Assembly: GCA_963698565.1 (NCBI GenBank)
Contig: CAVORH010000003.1
Span: forward strand, 1-64,000
Length of the DNA: 64,000 bases
Direction: 5' to 3'
Source of the DNA: Sva-07 sp963698565
GTDB lineage: Bacteria > Actinomycetota > Acidimicrobiia > Acidimicrobiales > Ilumatobacteraceae
The position numbers were made by a program, and so were the translations under genes. How positions within the stretch are numbered: the first letter of the stretch is position 1; each line of letters opens with the position of its first letter. Of the stretch, positions 33,868 through 48,339 are shown piece after piece. The notes below the pieces were generated by a model. It was not told the DNA's origin and made no database searches. It saw nothing but the letters and a program-made list of their open reading frames with translations.

Positions 33868-36258
33868 GTGACCTCGGAACTCGACATCACCCCGGTTGCG
33901 ACGTATCGCATCCAGCTGACGCCGACGTTCGGTTTCGCTGAGACGATCGGGATCCTCGACCATCTCGTCGCCCTCGGCGTGAGCCACGTGTACCTGTCGC
34001 CGGTCGCCGACGCGGTGCCCGGCAGCCTCCACGGTTACGACGTGATCGACCACACCCGTGTGCGGCCCGAGTTCGGTGGCGAGGACGGGCTGTTCGCGCT
34101 GCTCGATGCCGCTCGCGATCGCGATCTCGGGGTCGTGATCGACCACGTCCCGAACCACATGTCGGTCGCCGAGGCGCACCTCAACGATCGGTGGTGGGAG
34201 ATGCTGCGCGACGGACGGGAGTCGCCAGCCGCATCGTGGTTCGACGTCGACTGGGACGTCACCGAGGGCGAGGTCGTGGTCCCCAAGCTCGGCGACCCGC
34301 TCGATCGGGTACTCGCTGATGGTGGCCTGTCGATCGGCGAGGGTGACCGCGGTCCCGAACTCAGGTACGGCCCCCTGCGATTCCCGCTCGCACCTGGAAC
34401 CGAGGGGCTCGATGTCGCCGAGGCCGTGACGCGTCAGCACTACCGCCTGCAGTGGTGGCGCGACCCTGCCCGCAACGTGCGGCGCTTCTTCACGATCGAC
34501 GACCTGGTCGCCGTGCGCGCGGAGGATCCCGACGTCGCCGAGGTGATCGACACGATCCCGTCGCTGCTGTCGGCGCACCCTGCCTTCGCCGGCGTTCGCG
34601 TCGACCACGTCGACGGCCTCGCTCGACCGGGCGCCTACCTCGCCGGACTCCGCCGGCGAATCGGTGACCACCGCTGGCTGCTCGTCGAGAAGATCCTCGC
34701 CGTCGGTGAGACGCTGCCACCGTCGTGGCCCGTCGACGGCACGACCGGCTACGAGCACATCCGCGTCACCGAGCACACGATGCTCTCCGCCGACGCCGAG
34801 GGCCCGTTGACCTCGCTGTGGACCGAACTCACGGGCGATGATCGTTTGTTCGCCGAACTCGAGGACACCGGTCGCCGTGAGGTGCTCGACGGCGGGCTGC
34901 GCCCCGACCTGGACCGCCTCGTCCGGTTGGTCGCCGGCCGCGACGGATGGGCAGACGTCGAGCAGGTACGTCCGGCGGTCGTCGAGTTGACGATCGGACT
35001 CCACCGGTATCGCACCTACCTCCCCGACGATGCGGACTCGGTGGCCGAACTCGCGACGGCCCGCCGTCGGGCGATCTCGACACGGCCCGACCTCGCCGAC
35101 GACATCGAACGCCTCGTCGATCTGATCGCCGTCGATCCGGAGGTGGCCGGACGCTGGCAGCAACTCACGAGCCCCGTGATGGCGAAGGGCGCCGAGGACC
35201 GCGCGTTCTACCGATACCTGCGCCTCGCCGCGCTCTGCGAGGTGGGCGGCGCTCCCGGCCAGTGGAACGTCCCGGTGCCGGAGTTCCACCGGTACCAGCT
35301 CCAGGCGCAGGCCGACGCTCCACTGGCGTTGCTGGCCGGCACGACCCACGACACCAAACGGTCCGAAGGGGTGCGCGCCCGGGCGTTGGCGCTCGCGGAG
35401 GTCGCCGACGACTGGGCGGCGGTCGTGCGTGACTGGTTGATCGAGCATCGCGATCTGCTCCGTCGCGGCGGGATCGACCCCGCGACCACACTGCTGGCGT
35501 TGGAGACCGCAGTCTCCGCATGGCCGATCGATGCCGAACGGTTGACGGAGTACCTCGTGAAGTCCGGGCGTGAGGCGGAGGAACACACCTCCTGGACTGC
35601 TCCCGACGCCGCCTACGAGGAAGCGCTCGGGCGGCTCGCCGACGTGTTGGAGGGCGAGCTGAGCGATCTCGTGACGGCCGGCCCGCTCGGCGACATCATC
35701 GCCGTGACGCTCCGTTCGGGTTGGGCGCGCTCGTTGGGGTCGCTGGCCATCCGGTTGACCGCGCCAGGTGTGCCCGACCTCTATCAGGGCACGGCGGCAT
35801 TCACGTACTCGCTCGTCGATCCCGACAACCGTGTCGAGCCCGACTGGAACGAACGACGCTCGCTCGTCGACCGCGCGGCCCAACTCGACGGACCCACCGC
35901 ATGGACCGGCGGCGAGGTCGATGCGGCGAAGGCGGTCGTGATCACGCGGACGCTGGGGCTGCGTCGGCGGCATCCGGCGGCGTTCGGAGCCGATGCCGGG
36001 TACGTCGCACTGGAGGTCTCCGGCGCCGGCGCCGGCGCCGTGATCGCCTTCGCCCGTTCCGATTCCGACGGCCCTGCCGTCGTGACGATCGTGGCGACCC
36101 GTGAGGTCACCGGGTGGGCGGACACCGCTCTCCAACTGCCGGCCGGCGCCTGGCGCAACGTGTTGGACGACGACGCCGAGGTCGTCGTCGGTGGCGCGTC
36201 GGTCCCCGTCCGCCGGTGGCTGAAGCGCTTTCCGGTGGCCGTCGTCGAACGAATCTGA
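33868..36258 (+). CDS. treY: Malto-oligosyltrehalose synthase
   Basis: 796 residues from GTG 33868; typical TreY length. The enzyme turns the reducing end of malto-oligosaccharides into a trehalose unit, which TreZ then releases. Family marks are the N-terminal YRIQLTPTFGFAE, HVYLSPVADAVPGSLHGYDV, the GH13 regions DHVPNHM (~95) and GVRVDHVDGLARPG (~245), LLVEKILAVGE (general acid Glu) and late THDTKRSEGVRAR (~495) plus VPDLYQG. It lies on the opposite strand to treZ and converges on ndh, so the two halves of the TreY-TreZ pathway are in separate operons facing each other. It may be read through from the two-component genes just upstream. Confidence 0.95.
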   Translation: MTSELDITPVATYRIQLTPTFGFAETIGILDHLVALGVSHVYLSPVADAVPGSLHGYDVIDHTRVRPEFGGEDGLFALLDAARDRDLGVVIDHVPNHMSVAEAHLNDRWWEMLRDGRESPAASWFDVDWDVTEGEVVVPKLGDPLDRVLADGGLSIGEGDRGPELRYGPLRFPLAPGTEGLDVAEAVTRQHYRLQWWRDPARNVRRFFTIDDLVAVRAEDPDVAEVIDTIPSLLSAHPAFAGVRVDHVDGLARPGAYLAGLRRRIGDHRWLLVEKILAVGETLPPSWPVDGTTGYEHIRVTEHTMLSADAEGPLTSLWTELTGDDRLFAELEDTGRREVLDGGLRPDLDRLVRLVAGRDGWADVEQVRPAVVELTIGLHRYRTYLPDDADSVAELATARRRAISTRPDLADDIERLVDLIAVDPEVAGRWQQLTSPVMAKGAEDRAFYRYLRLAALCEVGGAPGQWNVPVPEFHRYQLQAQADAPLALLAGTTHDTKRSEGVRARALALAEVADDWAAVVRDWLIEHRDLLRRGGIDPATTLLALETAVSAWPIDAERLTEYLVKSGREAEEHTSWTAPDAAYEEALGRLADVLEGELSDLVTAGPLGDIIAVTLRSGWARSLGSLAIRLTAPGVPDLYQGTAAFTYSLVDPDNRVEPDWNERRSLVDRAAQLDGPTAWTGGEVDAAKAVVITRTLGLRRRHPAAFGADAGYVALEVSGAGAGAVIAFARSDSDGPAVVTIVATREVTGWADTALQLPAGAWRNVLDDDAEVVVGGASVPVRRWLKRFPVAVVERI

Positions 36259-36262
36259 AGCA

Positions 36263-36291
36263 TCACGTCGGGGGTCTGGCCCCGGACGTGA
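36263..36291. terminator. Hairpin between treY and ndh
   Basis: TCACGTCGGGG and CCCCGGACGTGA surround a short TCTGG-type loop, forming a nearly perfect stem with one offset base. It begins four bases after the treY stop and overlaps the end of the convergent ndh, so it may terminate both transcripts. Confidence 0.6.
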
Positions 36292-37576
36292 TGCGGGGGC
36301 GCCAGGCGCCGGTGATCAGGCGGGCGCCGCGGCGGAACGTCAGGTAGTTCCACGCCCAGTTGATCAGCACCAGTAGGCGGCTGCGGAAGTCGATCAGGAA
36401 GAAGATGTGGACGGACCACCACGCCATCCACGCCACCCATCCCGACAGCTTGCGACCGGCGATCACACCGACTGCCGACGACCGGCCGATCGTGGCGAGT
36501 TCGCCCTTGTTGCGATATCGGAACGTGGGCCGCGGAACGCCATCGAGGTCGGCGCGGATGGCACGGGCGACGTGTGCTCCTCCCTGGATCGCTCCCTGCG
36601 CGACGCCGGGAACCGTCGTACCGCCGGAGGTGGCGTGCGCGACGTCTCCGATCGCGAACACGTTGCGGTGCCCGGGAACGGAGAGATCGGGTTCGACCTC
36701 GACGCGCCCGGCGCGGTCGACCGGTGCCCCGAGTCGCCCTGCGAGGGGCGAGGCCTCGTTCCCGGCACCCCACACGACCGTGCGGGTGTGGATCGCCCCG
36801 GCGGACGTCTCGACGCCGTCGGTGTCGATCCCGGTCACCATCACGCCCGTGCGGACGTCGACCCCGAGTGCGGCGAGTTGCCTGCGGGCGCTCGTCGACA
36901 GCGACTCGGGATAGGTGGCGAGAATGTGGTCGGTGGCCTCGAGCAGGATGACCCGGGCGTTCGTCGAGTCGATGGTGCGGAACTCGCGCGTCATCGTGCG
37001 GAACGCGATCTCGGCGATCGCTCCGGCCATCTCGACACCGGTCGGTCCTCCGCCGACGACGACGAAGGTCAAGTTCGCTTCGCGCTCGCCAGGATCGGCG
37101 GCACGTTCGGCCCGCTCGAACGCGAGGAGGATTCGGCGGCGAATCTCCAGTGCGTCCTCGACGGTCTTCAGGCCGGGAGCGTGCGCCTCCCAGTCGTCGT
37201 GACCGAAGTAGGAGTGCGTCGTGCCGGTGGCGAGCACCAGATGATCGAAGCCGACCACCGTGCCGTCGTCGAGCGTCACGTTCGCCTCGTCGGGATCGAC
37301 GTCGGTCACCTCACCGAGGAGGACGCGGACATTGGCCTGGTCGGCCAGCATCGACCGGATCGGCGCCGCGATGTCGGCAGGATTCAGCCCGGCGGTTGCC
37401 ACCTGGTAGAGCAACGGTTGGAAGAGGTGATGGTTGCGGCGGTCGATCAACGTGATCCGCACCGCGGCATCGGCGAGGCCGCGTGCCGCCGCCAGCCCCC
37501 CGAAGCCACCGCCGACGATCACCACGTGGTTGTGACGCCGGGGGTCTGACCCCTGGCGTAACAGGTCGTCAGGCAT
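36263..37576 (-). CDS. ndh: Type II NADH dehydrogenase
   Basis: 437 residues from ATG 37576, overlapping the treZ stop by eight bases. FAD-binding VVIVGGGFGGLAAARGLA (~20), HHLFQPLLYQVATAGLNP with the quinone-site region, a second dinucleotide site FVVVGGGPTGVEMAGAIAE (~175) and VFAIGDVAHATSGG (~310) are typical. The C-terminal WWSVHIFFLIDFRSRLLVLI is the amphipathic membrane anchor. The enzyme passes electrons from NADH to quinone without pumping protons. It is the last gene of the glycogen-trehalose operon by position and overlap, an unusual partner whose link to sugar metabolism is unclear. Confidence 0.93.
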   Translation of the reverse strand: MPDDLLRQGSDPRRHNHVVIVGGGFGGLAAARGLADAAVRITLIDRRNHHLFQPLLYQVATAGLNPADIAAPIRSMLADQANVRVLLGEVTDVDPDEANVTLDDGTVVGFDHLVLATGTTHSYFGHDDWEAHAPGLKTVEDALEIRRRILLAFERAERAADPGEREANLTFVVVGGGPTGVEMAGAIAEIAFRTMTREFRTIDSTNARVILLEATDHILATYPESLSTSARRQLAALGVDVRTGVMVTGIDTDGVETSAGAIHTRTVVWGAGNEASPLAGRLGAPVDRAGRVEVEPDLSVPGHRNVFAIGDVAHATSGGTTVPGVAQGAIQGGAHVARAIRADLDGVPRPTFRYRNKGELATIGRSSAVGVIAGRKLSGWVAWMAWWSVHIFFLIDFRSRLLVLINWAWNYLTFRRGARLITGAWRPRITSGARPPT

Positions 37577-39407
37577 GGGTGATGCTGAGGCGGGCCGACC
37601 AGGGGGCGATGCGGTCGACCGACCAGCCGGGGCCGCCCCAGCGGGGGTCGTCGGAGTCGAACACCACTGCGTCGGCGGGATCGGGGGCGGGATGGTCGAG
37701 GCCGTCGGCGGAGAAGTTGAACACCAGCGACGCCGTCTCACCCGGCAACGAACGCACGACGAAGAGTGCATCGTCGTGGAAGGACACGTGCTGCTGCGCG
37801 CCGGGGTCGGTGAGGATGGGATGTGCCCGTCGGAGGCGGAGCAGCTCGGTGTACAGCGCCAGGCGCGACCGGTGTGGTTCCCGCTCGGAGAGCGTCACGT
37901 CGAGCACGGCCGCCTCGTACGTCGACGGATCCGCAGGATCGGCGACCGGCCCCGACCAGTCGGCCCCGGAGAACTCGCGCCGGCGACCGGCCCGCACGGC
38001 CTCGACGAGGTCGGGGTCGCCGTGGTCGATGAAGTACGGGAACGGTGCGGTCTCGCCGTACTCCTCACCCATGAACAGCATCGGCGTGAACGGCGACAGG
38101 AGGATTGCAGCTGCGGCGAGCCGATGGCGCGGATCGCCGGGCTCGATGTCGCTGAGCATCCGGTCGCCGCGCGGCGTGTTGCCGACGTGGTCGTGGTTGG
38201 TGTCGAACACGACGAAGTGCCGATGGTCGATCGTGTCGGCCGGCGCGCCGTGGCGTCGATCGAACGAGGGCGAGTACTGGCCCGAGTACACCCATCGCCG
38301 CTCCCAGGCCGCGGCGACGTCGGCGGCGCCTGCGTAGGCGCGGTAGTACTCGTGGCGTTCACCGGTGAGCGCCACCCGCAGAGCGTGGTGGAAGTCGTCG
38401 TTCCACACCGCGTCGCACCCCCAGCCGTGCTCGGACGGCGATCGGACGATCCGGGGATCGTTGGCGCTGCTCTCGATCGTCACCAGCGCGGTGCGCCCGG
38501 CAGCGCCCGCGGCATCGTGCACCGCGGCGGTGAGCTCGTCGACGAACGGGGTCGGCGTCGGGTCGACGATCGCATGGACCGCGTCGAGGCGCAGACCATC
38601 GAGGTGGAGATCGCGCACCCAGGAGACGGCGTTCTCGATGAAGTAGCGGCGCACGCCGTCGCTGCCTCGGTCGGCGACGTTGACCGCCGCTCCCCACGGG
38701 GTGCGGTAGGCATCGGTGAAGTACGGCGCGTACTTCCCGAGCACGTTGCCCTCGGGACCGAGGTGGTTGTACACGACGTCGAGCACGACGCCGAGCCCGA
38801 GACCGTGGGCCGCGTCGACGAAGCGGGCGAGCCCGGTCGGTCCGCCGTAGGAGTGCTGCGCGGCGAACGGGAAGACGCCGTCGTACCCCCAGTTGCGCGT
38901 CCCCGGGAACGCGGCGACGGGCATCAGCTCGACCAGCGTCACCCCGAGGTCGCGGAGCCGGGGAAGGTGCCGGATCGCTGCGTCGAACGTGCCCTCGGAG
39001 GTGAAGGTGCCGACGTGCAGTTCGTAGAGCACCGCGTCGGCGAGATCGACGCCCGTCCAGCCGTCGTCGTGCCAGCGGTACGGCGACTGGTCGACGACGG
39101 CCGACGGACCGTGGACGCCCTCCGGTTGCCAGCGTGACGCCGGATCGGCCAGCCACTCCCCGCCGTCGAGCCGGAACCGGTAGTGATCGGCGTGCCCGAC
39201 GCCCGCGACCACGACCGACCAGGTGTCGAGTTCTGCGACGGCGTCCTCTGCCCGCTGGAGCGGATGGATCTCGACATCCGCGAACCCCACGGTCCCGGCA
39301 TCGGTCTCGACGCGTCGCTCGATGCCGACCTCGAGGGTCGCCGCTCCGGGCGCCCACACCTCGAAGCGGGTGCCAACGTCGACGACGGTGGCACCCAGAC
39401 GCGTCAC
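37569..39407 (-). CDS. treZ: Malto-oligosyltrehalose trehalohydrolase
   Basis: 612 residues from GTG 39407, which overlaps the glgB stop (GTGA). The enzyme releases trehalose from the product of TreY. It has an N-terminal carbohydrate-binding domain (RFEVWAPGAATLEVGI), then GH13 features: YELHVGTFTSEGTFDAAI, LMPVAAFPGTRNWGYDGV, VLDVVYNHLGPEGN (~225), nucleophile Asp in LDGLRLDAVHAI (~275), Glu in VTIESSAND (~310), and FDTNHDHVGNTPRGDR (~400). GMEEYGE-like LFMGEEYGETAPF is also typical. It is separated from treY, which lies on the other strand. Confidence 0.95.
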   Translation of the reverse strand: MTRLGATVVDVGTRFEVWAPGAATLEVGIERRVETDAGTVGFADVEIHPLQRAEDAVAELDTWSVVVAGVGHADHYRFRLDGGEWLADPASRWQPEGVHGPSAVVDQSPYRWHDDGWTGVDLADAVLYELHVGTFTSEGTFDAAIRHLPRLRDLGVTLVELMPVAAFPGTRNWGYDGVFPFAAQHSYGGPTGLARFVDAAHGLGLGVVLDVVYNHLGPEGNVLGKYAPYFTDAYRTPWGAAVNVADRGSDGVRRYFIENAVSWVRDLHLDGLRLDAVHAIVDPTPTPFVDELTAAVHDAAGAAGRTALVTIESSANDPRIVRSPSEHGWGCDAVWNDDFHHALRVALTGERHEYYRAYAGAADVAAAWERRWVYSGQYSPSFDRRHGAPADTIDHRHFVVFDTNHDHVGNTPRGDRMLSDIEPGDPRHRLAAAAILLSPFTPMLFMGEEYGETAPFPYFIDHGDPDLVEAVRAGRRREFSGADWSGPVADPADPSTYEAAVLDVTLSEREPHRSRLALYTELLRLRRAHPILTDPGAQQHVSFHDDALFVVRSLPGETASLVFNFSADGLDHPAPDPADAVVFDSDDPRWGGPGWSVDRIAPWSARLSITHA

Positions 39408-41323
39408 GACGGATCCAGCGCCATGAAGACGGCGCCGAGCGGTGGCAGGGTCAGCACGATCGACTGGTGGAATCCGTGGGAGTCGACCGGCACCGACTCG
39501 ACACCCCCGTAGTTGCCCACCCCGCTCCCGCCGTAGGCGCTCGCATCGGAGTTGAGGAGTTCCGACCAACGGCCTGCCTTCGGGACACCGAGTCGGTAGT
39601 TGTGGCGCGGCGTCGGTGTGGCGTTGAACACCGCGAGGACCGGGCGGCTCTCGCCGGTCGGGTCCTTGCGCAACCAGGCGTACACGCTCTGGTCGGCATC
39701 GGCACCCTCGACCCACTGGATGCCCCCGGGGTCGCTGTCGCCCCGGTACAGCGCCGGCTCTCGCTGGTAGAGATGGTTGACGTCGGCGAGCCATTCGCGG
39801 ACGCCCCGGTGCCAGTCGACGTCGTGGAGCGACCAGTCGAGCGTTCCCTCGTGGTTCCACTCCTCGCGCGTCGCCAACTCGCACCCCATGAACAGCAACT
39901 TCTTGCCGGGCTGCGCCCATTGCATCGCGTACAACAACCGGAGGTTGGCGAACTGCTGCCAGTCGTCGCCGGGCATCTTGGCGAGCAGGGAGCCCTTCCC
40001 GTGCACCACCTCGTCGTGGCTGAGCGGCAGCACGAAGTGCTCGCTCGACGCGTAGACCGAACGGAACGTGATCTCGTTGTGATGCCACCGCCGATGGATC
40101 GGGTCGTGTTCGAAGTAGGCCAGGGTGTCGTGCATCCACCCCATGTCCCACTTGTAGCCGAAGCCCAACCCGCCGATGTAGGTCGGCCGGCTGACCATCG
40201 GCCACGACGTCGACTCCTCGGCGAACGTCGCCACGTCGGGGAACTCCCCGTACACCGCCTCGTTGAGTTGGCGCAGGAACACGATCGCGTCGAGGTTCTC
40301 GCGCCCGCCGAACTCGTTCGGGATCCACTCGCCTTCGTTGCGCGAGTAGTCGAGGTAGAGCATCGACGCCACCGCATCGACGCGCAGCCCGTCGACGTGA
40401 TAGCGGTCGAGCCAGCACATCGCGCTCGACACGAGGAACGAGCGCACCTCGTTGCGGCTGTAGTTGAAGATCGCCGAGTTCCAGTCGGGGTGATAGCCCT
40501 GCCGCGGATCCGCGTGTTCGAACAGGTGCGTGCCGTCGAACTCGTAGAGGCCGTGGCTGTCGTTGGGGAAGTGCGAGGGGACCCAGTCGAGGATCACCCC
40601 GACCCCGCGCTGGTGGAGCCGATCGATCATCCGCATCAGGTCGACCGGTGAGCCGTAGCGGGCGCTCGGCGCGAAGAAGCCGGTGGTCTGGTACCCCCAG
40701 GAACCGAAGAAGGGGTGCTCCATGATCGGCAACAGCTCGACGTGGGTGAACCCGTGCGCCAGCACGTGGTCGGCGATCGGGTCGGCGAGTTCGTCGTACC
40801 GGGGGAAGCGTCGGCCGTCGGTGACGTGGCGGCCCCACGAGCCCAGGTGGAGTTCGTAGATCGAGATCGGTGCGTCGAGGGCGATGCGCTCGGCCCGGCT
40901 CGCCATCCACTCGTCGTCACCCCAGTCGTAGGAGAGATCGGCGATCACCGACGCGATCGACGGTGGCTCCTCGGTGGCCGCGCCGACCGGGTCGGACTTC
41001 TCGATCACCGAACCCGACTGGGTCGTCACCCGGTACACGTAGCGATCGCCGATCGCCGGGCCGTCGACCCATCCGCTCCACACACCCGACTCGCTCGGTC
41101 CCAGCGGGTGGTCGTTCCAGCCGTCGAACGATCCGGCGACCGCAACCGACCGGGCGTTGGGTGCCCAGACGGCGAAGTGTGCGCCGCCGTCGGCGGGCTG
41201 CGCACCGAAACGCCGGTGCAGATAGCGGTGTGTCCCCTCGTTGAAGAGGTAGCGGTCGAGTTCGTCGGCGCGCGGTGATTCGTGCTCGATGCGAATCGGC
41301 GGTGTCGGGTCGTCGCTTGTCAC
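39404..41323 (-). CDS. glgB: 1,4-alpha-glucan branching enzyme
   Basis: 639 residues from GTG 41323 with GGGAAGGA upstream; the start overlaps the malQ stop (GTGA). An N-terminal CBM48 domain (HFAVWAPNARSVAVAGSFDGWN) precedes the GH13 barrel: GSWGYQTTGFFAPSARYG, VILDWVPSHFPND, nucleophile Asp in VDGLRVDAVASMLYLDYSR (~315), Glu in TFAEESTSWP (~370) and LPLSHDEVVHGKGS (~435). GlgB makes alpha-1,6 branches in linear glucan, here most likely the glucan built by GlgE from maltose-1-phosphate. The order glgE-treS/mak-malQ-glgB in one operon supports that. Confidence 0.96.
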   Translation of the reverse strand: MTSDDPTPPIRIEHESPRADELDRYLFNEGTHRYLHRRFGAQPADGGAHFAVWAPNARSVAVAGSFDGWNDHPLGPSESGVWSGWVDGPAIGDRYVYRVTTQSGSVIEKSDPVGAATEEPPSIASVIADLSYDWGDDEWMASRAERIALDAPISIYELHLGSWGRHVTDGRRFPRYDELADPIADHVLAHGFTHVELLPIMEHPFFGSWGYQTTGFFAPSARYGSPVDLMRMIDRLHQRGVGVILDWVPSHFPNDSHGLYEFDGTHLFEHADPRQGYHPDWNSAIFNYSRNEVRSFLVSSAMCWLDRYHVDGLRVDAVASMLYLDYSRNEGEWIPNEFGGRENLDAIVFLRQLNEAVYGEFPDVATFAEESTSWPMVSRPTYIGGLGFGYKWDMGWMHDTLAYFEHDPIHRRWHHNEITFRSVYASSEHFVLPLSHDEVVHGKGSLLAKMPGDDWQQFANLRLLYAMQWAQPGKKLLFMGCELATREEWNHEGTLDWSLHDVDWHRGVREWLADVNHLYQREPALYRGDSDPGGIQWVEGADADQSVYAWLRKDPTGESRPVLAVFNATPTPRHNYRLGVPKAGRWSELLNSDASAYGGSGVGNYGGVESVPVDSHGFHQSIVLTLPPLGAVFMALDPS

Positions 41324-43082
41324 GGTGTGGTCCTTCCCAGGATGGAGAGTCGGCGGCGGATGTCGGGATCGTCGAGGATCTCGGAGGTCGGGCGGTCGAG
41401 GCGCCGTGCCCAGAGACCGGGCACGACCCGTCCGGGCAGGTTGTGCGGGCGGGTCTCTCCGACGAGGTCGTCGAGGTCGGCGCTCACCAGGTACGCGTCG
41501 CTGGCGGCGAGACGCACGAGCATCTGTTCGACGACCTCGTCCCAGCGGGCCCCGATGGTGCAGTCGTGCGCAGCGCCGAGACGGTGTCGATAGCCGGAGG
41601 TGTCGGTCGTCGCGATGAGCTCGGCGGTGGGTTCCATGTCGTGGGTCCGGATCCCCGCCACGGTGCGTGCCGGAATGTGTGGGAGCGGATCGTCGTCGAG
41701 GTGGAACTGCTCTTCGTACATGCCGAGGACGTCCCACCGGTCGAACGCGTCCGAGACCTCCCGGGGCACGGTGCCCAGATCTTCACCCACGATGGTGACA
41801 CCGGCCGCCGCGGCCGACGCGGCGATCACCGCCAGGATCTCCTCGCGCGGGTAGTGCACGTACACGCCTCGGTCCGCCGAACAGCCCTCGGGCACCCACC
41901 ACAGCCGCTCGATCGCCATGGCGTGGTCGATGCGCAGCACGTCGGCGTGACGCCCGACGCGTTCGATCAACCGGCGCCAGAGCCGGTGGCCGCTCGCGTG
42001 CATCGCTGCCGGGAGTGGCGGCGGGAACCCCCAGTCCTGCCCGTCGGCGAAGAACGCATCGGGCGGCGCCCCGACGCTCACCTCGGCGGCGAACATCGAC
42101 GGATCGGCCCACACCTCGTAGCCGACCGGGTTCGAGCCGATGGGCAGATCGAGGGCGAGTGCGGCTGCGTCGGGGTCGGCGCCGATGGCGGACAGTTGCT
42201 GGTCGGCGAGGTACTGGGCGAGCACGTGGGACTGCTCGACGATCAGATCGCCCCCGGCGTCTCGACCCGCTCGGAATCGGGCGTACGCGCCGACATCTGG
42301 ATGGGCGCTGACGAACGCGGTCAGCCGGTCCTGCAGGTCAGGGGTGAGCTGCTTGGCTGCTTCGACCAGCTGGTCCCGTCGGCGCTGGCCGAGCTCGCGC
42401 CAGTCGATCAGCTCGCCGAGTGGTGGAACCGGCGCGGCCGGGAGTCGGTCGTCGTCGATGTACAGCTCGTTCCAGTGCAGCCGGCTGATCGGCGAGTACG
42501 GGCTCGGGTCGAACGGATCGTCGAGGAACGTCGCATACAGCGGAAGTGTCGACACGACGCCGACGCCGGCGGCGCGCAGGGAGCGAGCCAGTTCGTGGAG
42601 GTGACCGAATGACGGGAGTGGCCGGTCGCGTTCCCACAGCGCATAGGTCGGCACGAACAGGCTGCCCTGGCCGGCGAATCGGGCATCGCGCGGCATCGTG
42701 GCCGGGGCGGCGACCACCACGGTCTCACCGGGTCCGTCGGCTGCGTCGAACTCGACCACGTGACACCCGAGGGGCAGGTCGTCGGGCAGGAGGAGCACGT
42801 CACCGGAGTCGCCGCGCTGGACGACGAGCGGCACCGGTCGACCTTCGATGTCGATCGAGGCGTCGGTGACCCGTGCGGACACCGGGATCGGCCCGTGTGC
42901 GGCGATGTGCAGTGCCGGCGCGACCCGGGTGGCCGTCGCGGCCGCGGCCCGGTCGGCTTCCAGGATCTGTACGACGACGTCGAGGACGTGGTCGTCGGCG
43001 TGGTGCAGACCACCACCGACGTCGTGGTAGCTGGTCTGCACGCCGAGTTCGACGGCGCGAGCGCGCAATGCGTCGGTGTCCA

Positions 43083-43083
<1 letters not shown>
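41320..43083 (-). CDS. malQ: 4-alpha-glucanotransferase (amylomaltase)
   Basis: 587 residues from ATG 43083, sharing one base with the treS/mak stop (TGATG). It moves maltosyl or longer glucan units between malto-oligosaccharides. GH77 features are visible: PLYATFLDDPFDPSPYSPIS near residue 155, nucleophile Asp in VLRIDHAMAIERLWWVPEG (~395), VGEDLGTVPREV with the general acid Glu (~450), and GIRTHDMEPTAE with the third acidic residue (~495). The N-terminal ~120 residues form an extra beta domain common in bacterial MalQ. In the operon it would adjust glucan chain length between GlgX, TreY/TreZ and GlgE. Confidence 0.93.
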
Positions 43084-48336
<5,253 letters not shown>

Positions 48337-48339
48337 CGG

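Noticed and set aside
32767..36135. Minus-strand open frame of 1,122 codons
   Set aside because: It is the mirror of treY and the two-component genes; the sense frames carry all the motifs.
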